A stretch of 64,000 nucleotides of DNA, taken from positions 571,880-635,879 of the forward strand of contig NZ_JACHJI010000005.1 in NCBI RefSeq assembly GCF_014203535.1, given 5' to 3'. A program made the position numbers and the translations under genes. Positions 42,178-50,355 of the stretch are shown here, in pieces. The notes under the pieces are model-generated. The model did no database searches, was not told where the DNA came from, and saw only the letters and a list, made by a program, of their open reading frames with translations. The stretch's first letter is position 1. Each line of letters starts with the position of its first letter. The DNA comes from Streptomyces griseomycini (lineage in GTDB: Bacteria; Actinomycetota; Actinomycetes; Streptomycetales; Streptomycetaceae).

Positions 42178-43042
42178 GACTGTGTCCTACGTGGTGAGGC
42201 GGACAAGGCGCTTGAAGCAGCACGGAGCGGCGGAGAGTCCGAGAAAGGCCAGGTAGTTGCGGGAATCGCGCTCGTAGCGGGGGCTGAGCCGGCGGTGACC
42301 GGAGAGCCACGACATGGTGCGCTCGACGACCCAGCGGCGTCGCCCCAATCGTTCGCTGGACTCGATGCCCTTGCGGGCGATGCGCACGCCGATGCGCTTC
42401 CAGCGAAGCCCTCTACGCAGGTCGGCACGGTCGTAGGCTTTGTCTGCGTGGAGGCGCTGGGGCTTGAAGCAGCGGCCGCGGTGAGGGTCGTGTCTCGTTT
42501 GGTGACCCCCGACCATGGGCTTCAGCCCTTCGCTGTCATGGGTGTTGTCGGCCGAGACGCCGACGAGGAGGGGCAGTCCGTTCGCGTCCGGCAGGACGCG
42601 CATCCTGGAACCCGGCTTGCCGCGGTCCACGGAGCTCGGACCTGTGTGTTCGCCCCTTCTTGGCGCGGACGTGGGCGGTGTCGAGGACGACGCGGGTGAC
42701 GTCGACCAAGCCGGCGTCGTCAAGCCGGTGCGGCACGGCCTCGTGCAGTCGGGGCCAGACACCGGCTCTGGACCAGATCATGAACCGGCGGTGGGCGATC
42801 GACTTCGAGACGCCGAAGCACGGCGGCAACGTACGCCAGGCGCAGCTGGACACCAGGACGTAGATGTTCGCGGCGAACAGCGTCTCATCAGGCGTGTCCT
42901 GCGTTCCCCCGCCCTGCGGCCGCACCTTCGACGGCGGGATCAGCGGCTTCGCGATCTCCCACAGCCCGTCCGGAACAAGCCAACTCCACGCACCCCACCG
43001 CATGCCGAGTTCAACGACGCCTCACCACATAGGACACGGTCT
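42178..43042. mobile_element. IS5-family (IS427-like) insertion sequence
   Basis: Terminal inverted repeats of about 25 bp with two mismatches: GACTGTGTCCTACGTGGTGA at 42178 and, on the other strand from 43042, GACCGTGTCCTATGTGGTGA. CTA/TAG next to both ends fits the short target duplication of this group. It contains a transposase in two overlapping frames. Confidence 0.85.
42187..43003 (-). CDS. IS5-family transposase, two frames (probable programmed frameshift)
   Basis: The first frame (ATG 43003) has LVPDGLWEIAKPLIPPSKVR and HEAVPHRLDDAGLVDVTRVV then LDTAHVRAKKG. The second has GPSSVDRGKPGSRMRVLPDA, LHADKAYDRADLRRGLRWKR and RRRWVVERTMSWLSGHRRLS to the stop. They join at a slippery AAGAAGGGGCGAA near 42645, the place where IS427-group elements use ribosomal frameshifting to fuse OrfA and OrfB. 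Both halves are well conserved, so the element may be active. Confidence 0.82.
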
Positions 43043-43121
43043 TAGGCCGTGTCCCCCACTCTTCTTGGGCACTGAGGCATGACGGTCTCCGCCGTGCCCG
43101 TAGACTTATGACGTGGCATTC

Positions 43122-43151
43122 ATGAGCACCCCGCACTGCTGCTTCCTGTGA
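43122..43151 (+). CDS. nine-residue leader peptide
   Basis: ATG AGC ACC CCG CAC TGC TGC TTC CTG TGA encodes MSTPHCCFL. A -10-like TAGACT lies at 43101-43106, so the transcript probably starts very close to this ATG. A terminator-like hairpin begins 12 bp after the stop, and the ribosomal RNA methyltransferase follows. The arrangement is that of ribosome-mediated attenuation: stalling on the leader in the presence of a ribosome-targeting drug would prevent the hairpin from forming. Confidence 0.65.
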   Translation: MSTPHCCFL

Positions 43152-43163
43152 TTGGAAGGCGCT

Positions 43164-43191
43164 GAGGGCGACGCCGGACGGCGTCGCCCTC
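43164..43191 (+). terminator. attenuator hairpin upstream of rRNA methyltransferase
   Basis: GAGGGCGACGCC (43164-43175), loop GGAC, GGCGTCGCCCTC (43180-43191): a perfect 12-bp stem, followed by CTTGGTGT. It stands between the leader peptide and the methyltransferase gene, 117 bp before its GTG. Confidence 0.72.
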
Positions 43192-43307
43192 CTTGGTGTG
43201 CCTGATGCGGGAGTCACGTCCCGATGCTGCCCGTTCCTTCCTGAGGCAGTGACGTTCTGATCGCGCAGGCACGATCCCTTCCCCTCACCCCTTGCCAGGA
43301 GTGCCTC

Positions 43308-44159
43308 GTGCCTGTGTCGCTTCCCCCTGCCCTCGATCTGTCCCTCGACCTGCTGCGCTGCCCGACGTGCCGTACGCGCCGCCTGCACCCCGACCACGGT
43401 GCACTGCGTTGCCCGGTGGGCCATACCTTCGACATCGCCCGGCACGGCTATGCCAGCCTGCTGACGGGCACCCGCGCCATCAGCGGCGACGACGCGGCAA
43501 TGGTTCAGGCCCGGGACCGGTTTCTGTCCACCGGCACCTACGCGCCCATCCGCGAGGTCGGGGCCGGCCTGACGGCCGACGCCGTGTCCGAGCAGGGCAC
43601 GGTGGTGGACGTGGGGTGCGGCACGGGCTACTACCTGGCCGGCGTACTCGACCAGCTGCCCAGCGCCCGTGGTCTGGGGCTGGACACATCGGTGCGCGCG
43701 CTGCGCTCGGCAGCCCGTGCCCACGACCGGGCTGCCGCGGTGGCCTGGGACGTGTTCCGTCCCTTCCCACTGGCTGACGGGGTGGCCGATGTCGTGCTGA
43801 ACGTGTTCGCTCCACGCAATTCGACCGAGTTCCGCCGCGTTCTGCGCCCAGCCGGTCGGCTGATCGTGGTCCGACCCACCGGTCGGCACTTGGCCGAGCT
43901 GCGTGGCCAGATGCCTGCAATGGTCACAATCGACCCGGCCAAGGAACAGCGCCTGCACCGAGCGCTCGACCCCCTCTTCGAGGCCGTCGTCACCGAGCAG
44001 GTGGAGTACTCCGTTCCGTTGACCAAACTGGACGCCCTGGATCTGGTTGGGATGACGCCGAGTGCACGCCACGTGAGTCGTGCAGACCTCATCGACGGCG
44101 GCGTCCTGCCCGATCAGGTCACTGTCTCCGTGCTGGCCACCGCCTACCGGCCTCGGTGA
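43308..44159 (+). CDS. 23S rRNA guanine N1-methyltransferase, RlmA/TlrB-like
   Basis: A 283-residue enzyme. An N-terminal zinc finger (LRCPTCRTRRLHPDHGALRC, PVGHTFDIARHGYASLL) and SAM-binding motif I (VVDVGCGTGYYLAGVLDQLP) are those of RlmA(I/II). The C-terminal part has VLNVFAPRNSTEFRRVLRPA and VTIDPAKEQRLHRALDPL. RlmA(II)/TlrB methylates G748 of 23S rRNA; in Streptomyces this gives resistance to tylosin-type macrolides. The GTG at 43308 has AGGAG 8 nt upstream. The leader peptide and hairpin at 43122-43191 suggest induction by macrolides or other ribosome inhibitors. An IS5 element with a 4-bp start/stop overlap follows. Confidence 0.88.
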   Translation: MPVSLPPALDLSLDLLRCPTCRTRRLHPDHGALRCPVGHTFDIARHGYASLLTGTRAISGDDAAMVQARDRFLSTGTYAPIREVGAGLTADAVSEQGTVVDVGCGTGYYLAGVLDQLPSARGLGLDTSVRALRSAARAHDRAAAVAWDVFRPFPLADGVADVVLNVFAPRNSTEFRRVLRPAGRLIVVRPTGRHLAELRGQMPAMVTIDPAKEQRLHRALDPLFEAVVTEQVEYSVPLTKLDALDLVGMTPSARHVSRADLIDGGVLPDQVTVSVLATAYRPR

Positions 44160-44173
44160 CCACGAGCGGGCGC

Positions 44174-45073
44174 ATGCGCCTGCTGACCGACGAGCAATGG
44201 GCACGCCTGGTGCCCTGCCTTCCCCGCGGCGCGGGGAAGGCAGGGTGTCCGTTCGCCGACCACCGCCGCATCATCGAAGGGATCATTCATCGGTACCGCA
44301 CGGGCATTCCCTGGAGAGATCTGCCCCGCGAAGCATTCGGTCCCTGGCAGACGGTGTGGAAGCGCCATCGCAGGTGGGCGGCTGACGGCACCTGGGACAC
44401 GGTTCCGGCCCAGCTGACCGCCCAGGCGGACTCGGTCAACGGGATCGACTGGACGGTCGCGGTCGACTCGACCATCAACCGGGCCCACCAGCACGCCACG
44501 AATACGGCCCGGCCGGAGAAGGACATCAGCGCTGTCACCTGCCAGAGCAAGAACGAAACTCCGGCTACCGGGGGCGAGCCAGCCGGCCACGCCATAGGTC
44601 GATCGCGTGGCGGCCTGACGACCAAGACTCATCACGCCGTGGACGGCAATGGCCGCCCGCTGGCCGTCGTGGTCACCCCTGGCCAAGTCCACGACGTGCA
44701 GGTCCTCCCTCTCCTGCTGGGCGACATCCGAGTCCCGCGACCTGGCCCTGGCAGGCCGCGCACCACACCGGACGCACTGCTCGCAGACAAGGCGTATTCC
44801 TCCAGGCAGGTCCGCGAAGACCTCGCGGTCCGCGGCATCCGCACGGTGATTCCCGAGCGTGCCGATCAGCAGGCCAACCGCAAGAGGAAAGGCCGCAGCG
44901 GCGGACGGCCCCAGACTCTGGACACCGAGACCTACAAGCGCAGGAACGTCGTGGAACGATCATTCAGCCTGCCCAAGCAGTGGCGGGGCCTGGCCACCCG
45001 TTACGACAAACTCGCGATCGTCTACCGCTCCGCAGCCGTGTTGGCGGCGATCATCACCTGGTTACGGAGTTGA
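44174..45073 (+). CDS. IS5-family transposase, intact
   Basis: A 299-residue transposase from ATG 44174 (a GTG at 44156 overlapping the previous stop is also possible). It has MRLLTDEQWARLVPCLPRGA, RTGIPWRDLPREAFGPWQTV, DWTVAVDSTINRAHQHAT (first Asp), LTTKTHHAVDGNGRPLAVVV, LLADKAYSSRQVREDLAVRG and RRNVVERSFSLPKQWRGLAT. All catalytic regions are in one frame, so this copy may be functional. The right end GAGTTGAGAGACACGAC follows the stop. The left end was not located; it abuts the methyltransferase gene. Confidence 0.88.
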   Translation: MRLLTDEQWARLVPCLPRGAGKAGCPFADHRRIIEGIIHRYRTGIPWRDLPREAFGPWQTVWKRHRRWAADGTWDTVPAQLTAQADSVNGIDWTVAVDSTINRAHQHATNTARPEKDISAVTCQSKNETPATGGEPAGHAIGRSRGGLTTKTHHAVDGNGRPLAVVVTPGQVHDVQVLPLLLGDIRVPRPGPGRPRTTPDALLADKAYSSRQVREDLAVRGIRTVIPERADQQANRKRKGRSGGRPQTLDTETYKRRNVVERSFSLPKQWRGLATRYDKLAIVYRSAAVLAAIITWLRS

Positions 45074-45219
45074 GAGACACGACCTAGGCAGGAGGCGGTG
45101 AAGGGCACCGCCGGGATCGTTCTCCTTCGGCGTCGCGCAGCAGGGGAGTGGGCGTTCGGGCGTCACCGCACCCGTGTCCCGGGCATCCTCGGTCCAACAG
45201 GCTCGGGGAAGGGGATGGG

Positions 45220-45419
45220 GTGGAGTTCGTCTTCGAGTGCGGGTGGTGCGGTGAGGACAACTACTTCGTGGGCAAGCAGGCCGGCTTCTGGGTCGACAAG
45301 TGGGAGGTGCCCGCGGAGTGGATGCTTTCGACGTCCTCTGCGGGGACCGCTCGGGCAACGAGTTCGGGGACCAGGGTGCTCCGTTCGTGAAGGTGGCGGA
45401 CAACTTCGCGAGTTCATGA
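45220..45419 (+). pseudogene. small CxxC protein, frameshifted
   Basis: GTG 45220 (GGAAGGGGATGGG upstream) gives VEFVFECGWCGEDNYFVGKQ and AGFWVDKWEVPAEW. After a one-base shift near 45330 the sequence continues FDVLCGDRSGNEFGDQGAPF and VKVADNFASS to TGA at 45419. The aromatic, CxxC-containing composition is gene-like. I do not recognise the family; with the shift it encodes about 66 residues. Confidence 0.45.
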
Positions 45420-45669
45420 TCGGGAACGGGAGCCACCTCTGGCGACTGACTTCATGCCCGGTCTGTGCGGGGTTGCGAGTGTCCGCGATGAGGAAGCCGC
45501 GGTCGGCGACAGCGTGTGTGTCACCGGGCCTGCTGGCCCGCGTCCCTGACGGGCGCGGTTCGAAAGGGCCCGGCTTCTTGCGCGAAACCGGTCGGATCCG
45601 GCTTCCGGTCCGGGTAGCCCCGCCGGAAATCAGGTGCGTGCGAGTCGCCGGGCGTGTCAGGCTCCGCCG

Positions 45670-46425
45670 GTGGACCGTGAACAGATCTCCCGGCATGCTC
45701 ATGCGGATCATCCGATCGCAGCCCCGCTCGACGACGACTCGGTGCGTCGACTGCTGGAACGTGGTCTCTCACGCGGTGACGAGCGCGTACTCGACCTCGG
45801 CTGCGGCGGCGGGGAGTGGCTCCTGCGGGCCCTGACCATGCATCCGCAGCTGCGGGCCGAGGGCGTCGACATCTCCGGGAGCTCGCTGGCGCACGCGCGT
45901 CAGGCCGCGCGGCGGCTCGGCGTGGAGGACCGCCTGGTCCTCCACCATCAGGACGCCGCGCATTTCGCCGCCTCCCACGCCTTCGACCTGGTGCTCTGTG
46001 TGGGAGCCACGCACGCTTTCGGTGGCCTGCTCCCCACTCTCGCGGCGGCGCGTAAGCACCTGGCGCCTGGGGGACGTGTTCTGGTCGGTGACGGATTCTG
46101 GGACCGCGACCCCTCTCCCGAGGCTGTCGAGCTGTTCGGGGAGCTCACCGACCTGCCGACCACACTGGACCGGGTCGCCGCGGACGGGTGGACGCCCGTC
46201 CAGGGACACATCAGCACCCGTCGGGAGCTCGACGCCTACGAGTGGGCCTGGACGGGGTCGCTGGCCTCCTGGGCCCTGGACCATCCCACCGATCCGGACA
46301 GCGCCCAGGCGCTCGAGGCGGCCACCACCCACCGCGACCAATGGCTGCGCGTCTACCGGGACGTCCTGGGCTTCGTCTGCCTCGTCCTGCGTCCGACGAG
46401 TGGGCTCTTTCAGCGCGGCCACTGA
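45670..46425 (+). CDS. class I SAM-dependent methyltransferase
   Basis: A 251-residue methyltransferase: DDDSVRRLLERGLSRGDERV, motif I LDLGCGGGEWLLRALTMHP, acidic VDISGSSLAHARQAA, motif IV FDLVLCVGATHAFGGLLPTL and LAPGGRVLVGDGFWDRDPS. This matches the broad Methyltransf_25 group acting on small molecules. The GTG at 45670 is used because conserved sequence begins soon after; the frame is open to 45634. Its end overlaps the end of a convergent fragment at 46410. Confidence 0.87.
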   Translation: MDREQISRHAHADHPIAAPLDDDSVRRLLERGLSRGDERVLDLGCGGGEWLLRALTMHPQLRAEGVDISGSSLAHARQAARRLGVEDRLVLHHQDAAHFAASHAFDLVLCVGATHAFGGLLPTLAAARKHLAPGGRVLVGDGFWDRDPSPEAVELFGELTDLPTTLDRVAADGWTPVQGHISTRRELDAYEWAWTGSLASWALDHPTDPDSAQALEAATTHRDQWLRVYRDVLGFVCLVLRPTSGLFQRGH

Positions 46426-46665
46426 TCGGGTGACGGGCTGAGCCGGAGCACGTTAGTTGTCATACAGGCAGGCTTGCTGTCACCGTTGGTTTCGACCAGG
46501 TAGTGGTTGTGGTAGACGAATCGGTGGTCGGTCGTCACCGTCTCCGGAGTGAAGAACGGCAGGCCGGCCAACGGGTGCCCGGCGAATTCGGCAACCATCG
46601 CGGCGGGGATGCCGGGGCAGGGCCACTTCAATTTCTTGCCCCAGTCCGCCCCGGCGGGCGCTGCC
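46410..46665 (-). pseudogene. conserved hypothetical, 3' fragment
   Basis: Reads ADWGKKLKWPCPGIPAAMVA, EFAGHPLAGLPFFTPETVTT, DHRFVYHNHYLVETNGDSKP and ACMTTNVLRLSP to the stop at 46410. The density of aromatic and invariant-looking residues marks it as the end of a real protein, but I do not recognise the family. Its 5' part is cut off where the IS1380 copy begins near 46690. Confidence 0.5.
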
Positions 46666-46689
46666 GAGCGTCACAGCGCCGGATACGCC

Positions 46690-47170
46690 CTAGCCTCGCG
46701 CTTTCACCAAGCGGGCTGTCCGAGGGTTGATCAAAAAGCGGGAAGTGCCTCTGACCTGCAGCGATGGGACTTGCTGAGGGTCCTGTTGGCTGCAAGGAAA
46801 GAAGCACTTCCCAGGTGAAGAAGCGTGTCGGGTGCTACCCGCGTGTCCGCGTCGAGGGCGGCGGTCGTGGGGCGGTCTCGCAGGCCGGGCCGTGCTGCTG
46901 GTGGAGACGGTCCGCAAGGCCGGCCTGCACCAGGCGCTATCGGCGGCGTTCGCGCCGTGGCGCAAGGCCGGGGTGGTGCATGATCCGGGCAAGGTGCTGC
47001 TGGATGTGGCGCTCGGGGTGGCGCTGGGCGGGGACTGCCTGGCCGACGTCGCACTGCTGCGGGCCGAGCCGGCCGTGTTCGGGCCGGTCGCCTCGGACCC
47101 GACGGTCTCCCGGCTCGTCGACACCCTCGCCCCCGGCGGGATACGGGCTCTGACCGCCCTCCGCGCCGCA
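46690..47170 (+). pseudogene. IS1380 transposase copy A, N-terminal fragment
   Basis: Starts with the IS1380 end (CTAGCCTCGCGCTTTCACC). The transposase then reads KKRVGCYPRVRVEGGGRG and, after a shift, LLVETVRKAGLHQALSAAFA, PWRKAGVVHDPGKVLLDVAL with GGDCLADVALLRAEPAVF and DPTVSRLVDTLA. It breaks off at about residue 110, where an aldo-keto reductase fragment is fused in the same frame. Same orientation as copy B at 48762. Confidence 0.82.
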
Positions 47171-47281
47171 GTACGCGAATCGCTGGAGGCGAGCCTGCGA
47201 CGTCTGAGAACCGATCGAGTGGACCTGTTGTGGGCCCATGCTCCCGACTACGCGACTCCCATCGAAGAAATCAAGCGGTGT
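47170..47281 (+). pseudogene. aldo-keto reductase internal fragment
   Basis: ESLEASLRRLRTDRVDLLWA followed by HAPDYATPIEEIKR is the fourth-strand region of AKR enzymes (SL.RL..D.VDLL..H..D...P.EE). Only this about 35-codon piece is present, fused in frame behind IS1380 copy A. Confidence 0.65.
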
Positions 47282-47304
47282 CTTCTGCGGGTGTGCGCCC
47301 CCGG

Positions 47305-48561
47305 TCACCCGCGCTTCCGGTCGCCGCACACCGCCCGGTCCAGCAGGCGGACCGCGGCCTCCGCCTGCTCGAGGAAGCGCTTCTCGTCATCGAAGCGCGT
47401 GGTGAAGACAGCGGCCGCGGCCGACACCCGGCCGTCGGGCGTGACGGCGGTCTCGGAGGCGGTGCCGAAGGACGTGCCGCCGTGGTACCAGATCCCGCCC
47501 CCGCAGCCCTCGGCCGGGCGCCAGGCGAGGCCGAGCCCGTAGCGGGTCCTGCCGTCGGTGGCGTAGCCGGGCGCCGGGACGGTGGTGCGCATCTGCTCCA
47601 ACTGCTCCGGCGGCAGCAGCCGGCCGCCCATCAGGGCGCGCAGGAAGGTGTTCATGTCGCGGGTGGTGCTGATGATGCCGCCGTCCGCGCCGCCGCCCAC
47701 GGCCAGCGTGGTGTCGATGAGGTCGTCCCGGCCGGGGAACTGCGTGTACCCGGCGGCCGTCGGCATCGGCACGTACGGCGAGGTGTCCGGTATCAGCGTG
47801 CGGCGCAGCCCCAGCGGCTCGATGATCCGGTCGTGCACCTCCTGCGCCCAGGGGTTGCCAGTGGCCTTCTCGATGACCATCCCGAGCAGCACGTAGTTGG
47901 TGTTGGAGTAGGCCCACTGCGTCTCGGCGCCCGGATCGTCCGCGTCCGGCAGCCAGCCGGGGGCGCGCTCCATCGCCACGGCGACCTGCTCCTCGGGGGT
48001 CTGCGAGCGGAACCGCTGTGCGTGGAAGCGCTCGGGCGTCAGCTCCGCCGGGTCCTCGAAGGCGATGTCCGTGTAATTGGCCAGGCCGCTGGTGTGCTGG
48101 AGCAGGTTGCGCAGGGTGATGCGGCTGCCGTCGTTGCCGTTGCCGGCGACCACCCCGGGCAGCCACTGCTCGACGGTGTCGTCCAGGCTCAGCGTGCCCT
48201 CGCCGACGAGCTGGAGCGCGGCCACGGCCGTGAAGGTCTTGGTGTCGCTGCCGATGCGGTAGTAGGCGTCGAAGGGCACCCGGCCCCCGTCCTTCAGGCT
48301 CGCGGTGCCGGACCGGGCCTGCGTCTCGCGCCCGGCCGCGTCCCGGGCGAGCACCGTCAGCCCGGTGGCTCCCGTGTCCCGTACCGCGTCCGCGTCCCGC
48401 TGCAGCCGCGACCGCGCGTCCCCGCCGCCGGCGCCCATGGCCTCGGCCGTGGTGCCCGGCCCGAGAAGCGATGCGGTCCCGATTGCGGCGACCCCGGCCA
48501 CGGCCAGCCCCGCACGCCACCGTCCGGACCGGCCCCACCGCGCACTCTTCGTAATCTCCAT
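47305..48561 (-). CDS. secreted serine hydrolase (class C beta-lactamase / DD-peptidase family)
   Basis: A 418-residue protein from ATG 48561. The signal sequence (GLAVAGVAAIGTASLLGPG) is followed by the penicillin-recognising fold: SxxK in YRIGSDTKTFTAVAALQLVG, YxN in AETQWAYSNTNYVLLGMVIE, and an HxG triad in GIWYHGGTSFGTASETAV. Such enzymes include D-Ala-D-Ala carboxypeptidases and esterases; true beta-lactamase activity cannot be inferred. A longer frame exists upstream but has no signal peptide. It is flanked by two directly repeated, truncated IS1380 copies, which may have carried it here. Confidence 0.88.
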   Translation of the reverse strand: MEITKSARWGRSGRWRAGLAVAGVAAIGTASLLGPGTTAEAMGAGGGDARSRLQRDADAVRDTGATGLTVLARDAAGRETQARSGTASLKDGGRVPFDAYYRIGSDTKTFTAVAALQLVGEGTLSLDDTVEQWLPGVVAGNGNDGSRITLRNLLQHTSGLANYTDIAFEDPAELTPERFHAQRFRSQTPEEQVAVAMERAPGWLPDADDPGAETQWAYSNTNYVLLGMVIEKATGNPWAQEVHDRIIEPLGLRRTLIPDTSPYVPMPTAAGYTQFPGRDDLIDTTLAVGGGADGGIISTTRDMNTFLRALMGGRLLPPEQLEQMRTTVPAPGYATDGRTRYGLGLAWRPAEGCGGGIWYHGGTSFGTASETAVTPDGRVSAAAAVFTTRFDDEKRFLEQAEAAVRLLDRAVCGDRKRG

Positions 48562-48761
48562 GGCCGGAACGCTACAAAGGGCCGGCGCCGCGGACCATCC
48601 AGCTGGCTGCCCGAACGGGGGTGGTGCTGGCCCCCCTACCACCCGGCGGCCACCGCCCTCCTTGCCGCACCCCCTGCTGATTGTGCCGGTGAGAAGCAGC
48701 AACGCGTGATGGTGAATTCTGAGAGGGCGTTTGATCTGGGCGGATTACCTTTTACGTCCTA

Positions 48762-49790
48762 GCCTCGCGCTTTCACGAGGTGGGCTGTCCGGCTGGTGAT
48801 CAGGAAAGCGGAAAGTGCCTCTGACCAGCGAAAATGAGGATTGCTGAGGTCCTTGTTCCCGCCACCGCCGGAGGCACTTCCCAGGTGAAGAAGCGTATCG
48901 GGTCCTGTCCGCGTGTCCGCGTCGAGGGCAGTGGGCGCGGAGTGGTTGCGCAGGCCGGCGCGGTGCTGCTGGTGGAGACGGTCCGCAGGACCGGTTTGGA
49001 TGCGGCGATATCGGCGGCACTGGGCGGGGACTGCCTGGCCGACGTCGGACTGCTGCGGGCCGAGCCGGCCGTGTTCGGACCGGTCGCCTCGGACTCGACG
49101 GTCTCCCGGCTCGTCGACACCCTCGCCGCCGGCGGGACGCGGGCTCTGACCGCCCTTCGCGCCGCCCGCGCCGACGTGCGCGAGCACGTGTGGGAGCTGG
49201 CCGGAGACGCGGCGCCGGACACCGGCGGGCAGGTGACCGTGGACCTGGACGGCGTCCTCGTCCTCGCCCACTCCGAGAAGCAGGACGCTGCTGCGACCTG
49301 GAAGAAGACCTTCGGCCACCATCCGCTGAGGGGCTTCGTCGACCACGGCCACGGGGGGTCCGGCGAGCCGGTCGCGGGCCTGCTGCGGCCCGGCAACGCG
49401 GGCTCCAACACCGCCGCCGACCACATCACCGCCGCCCGGCTGGCCCTGGCCCAGCTGCCGAAACAGTACCGGCGGGGACGGCAGACACTGATACGCACCG
49501 ACTCCGGCGGCGGCACCCACGCCTTCGTCGCCTGGCTCGCGCAGCGCGGCAGGTGGCTGTCGTACTCGGTCGGCATGGCCATCACCGACGCCATCCATCA
49601 GGCCGTCCTGAAGGTGCCGGCCTCGGCCCGGGCGCCGGCCGTGGAACCGGACGGCGGCATCCGCGACGGCGCCTGGGTCGCGGAGATCGACGCCGGCAGC
49701 GACTGCGTGACCGGCTGGCCGAAGGGCATGCGGCTGATCGTCCGTAAGGAACGGCCGCACCATTCGCGACAAGGCGGTTGCACCGCACGT
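48762..49790 (+). pseudogene. IS1380 transposase copy B, internally deleted and truncated
   Basis: The end sequence CTAGCCTCGCGCTTTCACG is followed by the frame from 48834: KKRIGSCPRVRVEGSGRGVV, VLLVETVRRTGLDAAISAAL, then GGDCLADVGLLRAEPAVFG, VTVDLDGVLVLAHSEKQDAA, KKTFGHHPLRGFVDHG, IRTDSGGGTHAFVAWLAQRG. Compared with copy A, about 25 codons (FAPWRKAGVVHDPGKVLLDV...) are missing between AISAA and GGDC. The C-terminal third after MRLIVRKERPH is replaced by unrelated sequence. DDE residues partly present; inactive. Confidence 0.85.
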
Positions 49791-49989
49791 CACTTTTCAC
49801 GGCCTGCTGACCCTCGCCGTCGGCATCGCCCTGGCCACCGAGCACCACAAGGACCCCGAGACCCAGGCCGACCGCCTCTTCCGCCTCGCTGTGGAAGGGC
49901 TCAGCCCTGAGCACGGCATCGCTGAGGTATCCGAGAACTCAGGATCTTCGGTACTGGTGGCAGAAAGTCCGCCGAACGGGCGGTTGTGA
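49785..49989 (+). pseudogene. possible TetR-family C-terminal fragment
   Basis: In one frame: TFHGLLTLAVGIALATEHHK, DPETQADRLFRLAVEGLSPE, then HGIAEVSENSG and stop at 49989. The helical pattern with A.E...DP......+F+.++.G is like the last helices of TetR regulators. The N-terminal DNA-binding part is absent, replaced by the IS1380 copy. Tentative. Confidence 0.35.
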
Positions 49990-50355
49990 CAAATGGAATG
50001 CCTAATCGGTGACAACCGACGTGCCTCGACCGGTCCTCTCCGCCAGCTCATCCGGCGTCGCCGGTGACAACTCCTGAGCTTCGGCTCACGGGCCGGCTTC
50101 CCGCAACGCACGAAGCTCCCGTGCCGTTGATGGGGGTGTTCTACAACGATGACGGCGATCCACCACAGGGCCTTCAGGGCGAATCCAGCCCCGAAAAGGA
50201 TCAGCGTCAGAAGAAGAACGAGAAGTAGGGGAACAACTGCTTATCAACCTCCGCTGCTCCGCATGCCCCGCTCCCAGAACGCTGAGCCGTGAATCGACGC
50301 AGTTTGTTTTCCCTTTTCACGGGGAGGCTCGTCCGGTGGCGTTTCAGCACGGGTT
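49990..50355. other. gene-less stretch
   Basis: About 365 bases downstream of the phospholipase-D-like gene, slightly more AT-rich than its surroundings. No gene or convincing terminator recognised. Confidence 0.4.

Noticed and set aside
46668..46684. An IS6 terminal-repeat-like sequence (GTCACAGCGCCGG)
   Set aside because: Short, partial match without any IS6 coding sequence next to it; may be chance.
47387..48538. A 383-codon minus-strand frame overlapping the serine hydrolase
   Set aside because: Arg-rich out-of-frame reading of the hydrolase gene; all catalytic motifs are in the 47305-48561 frame.
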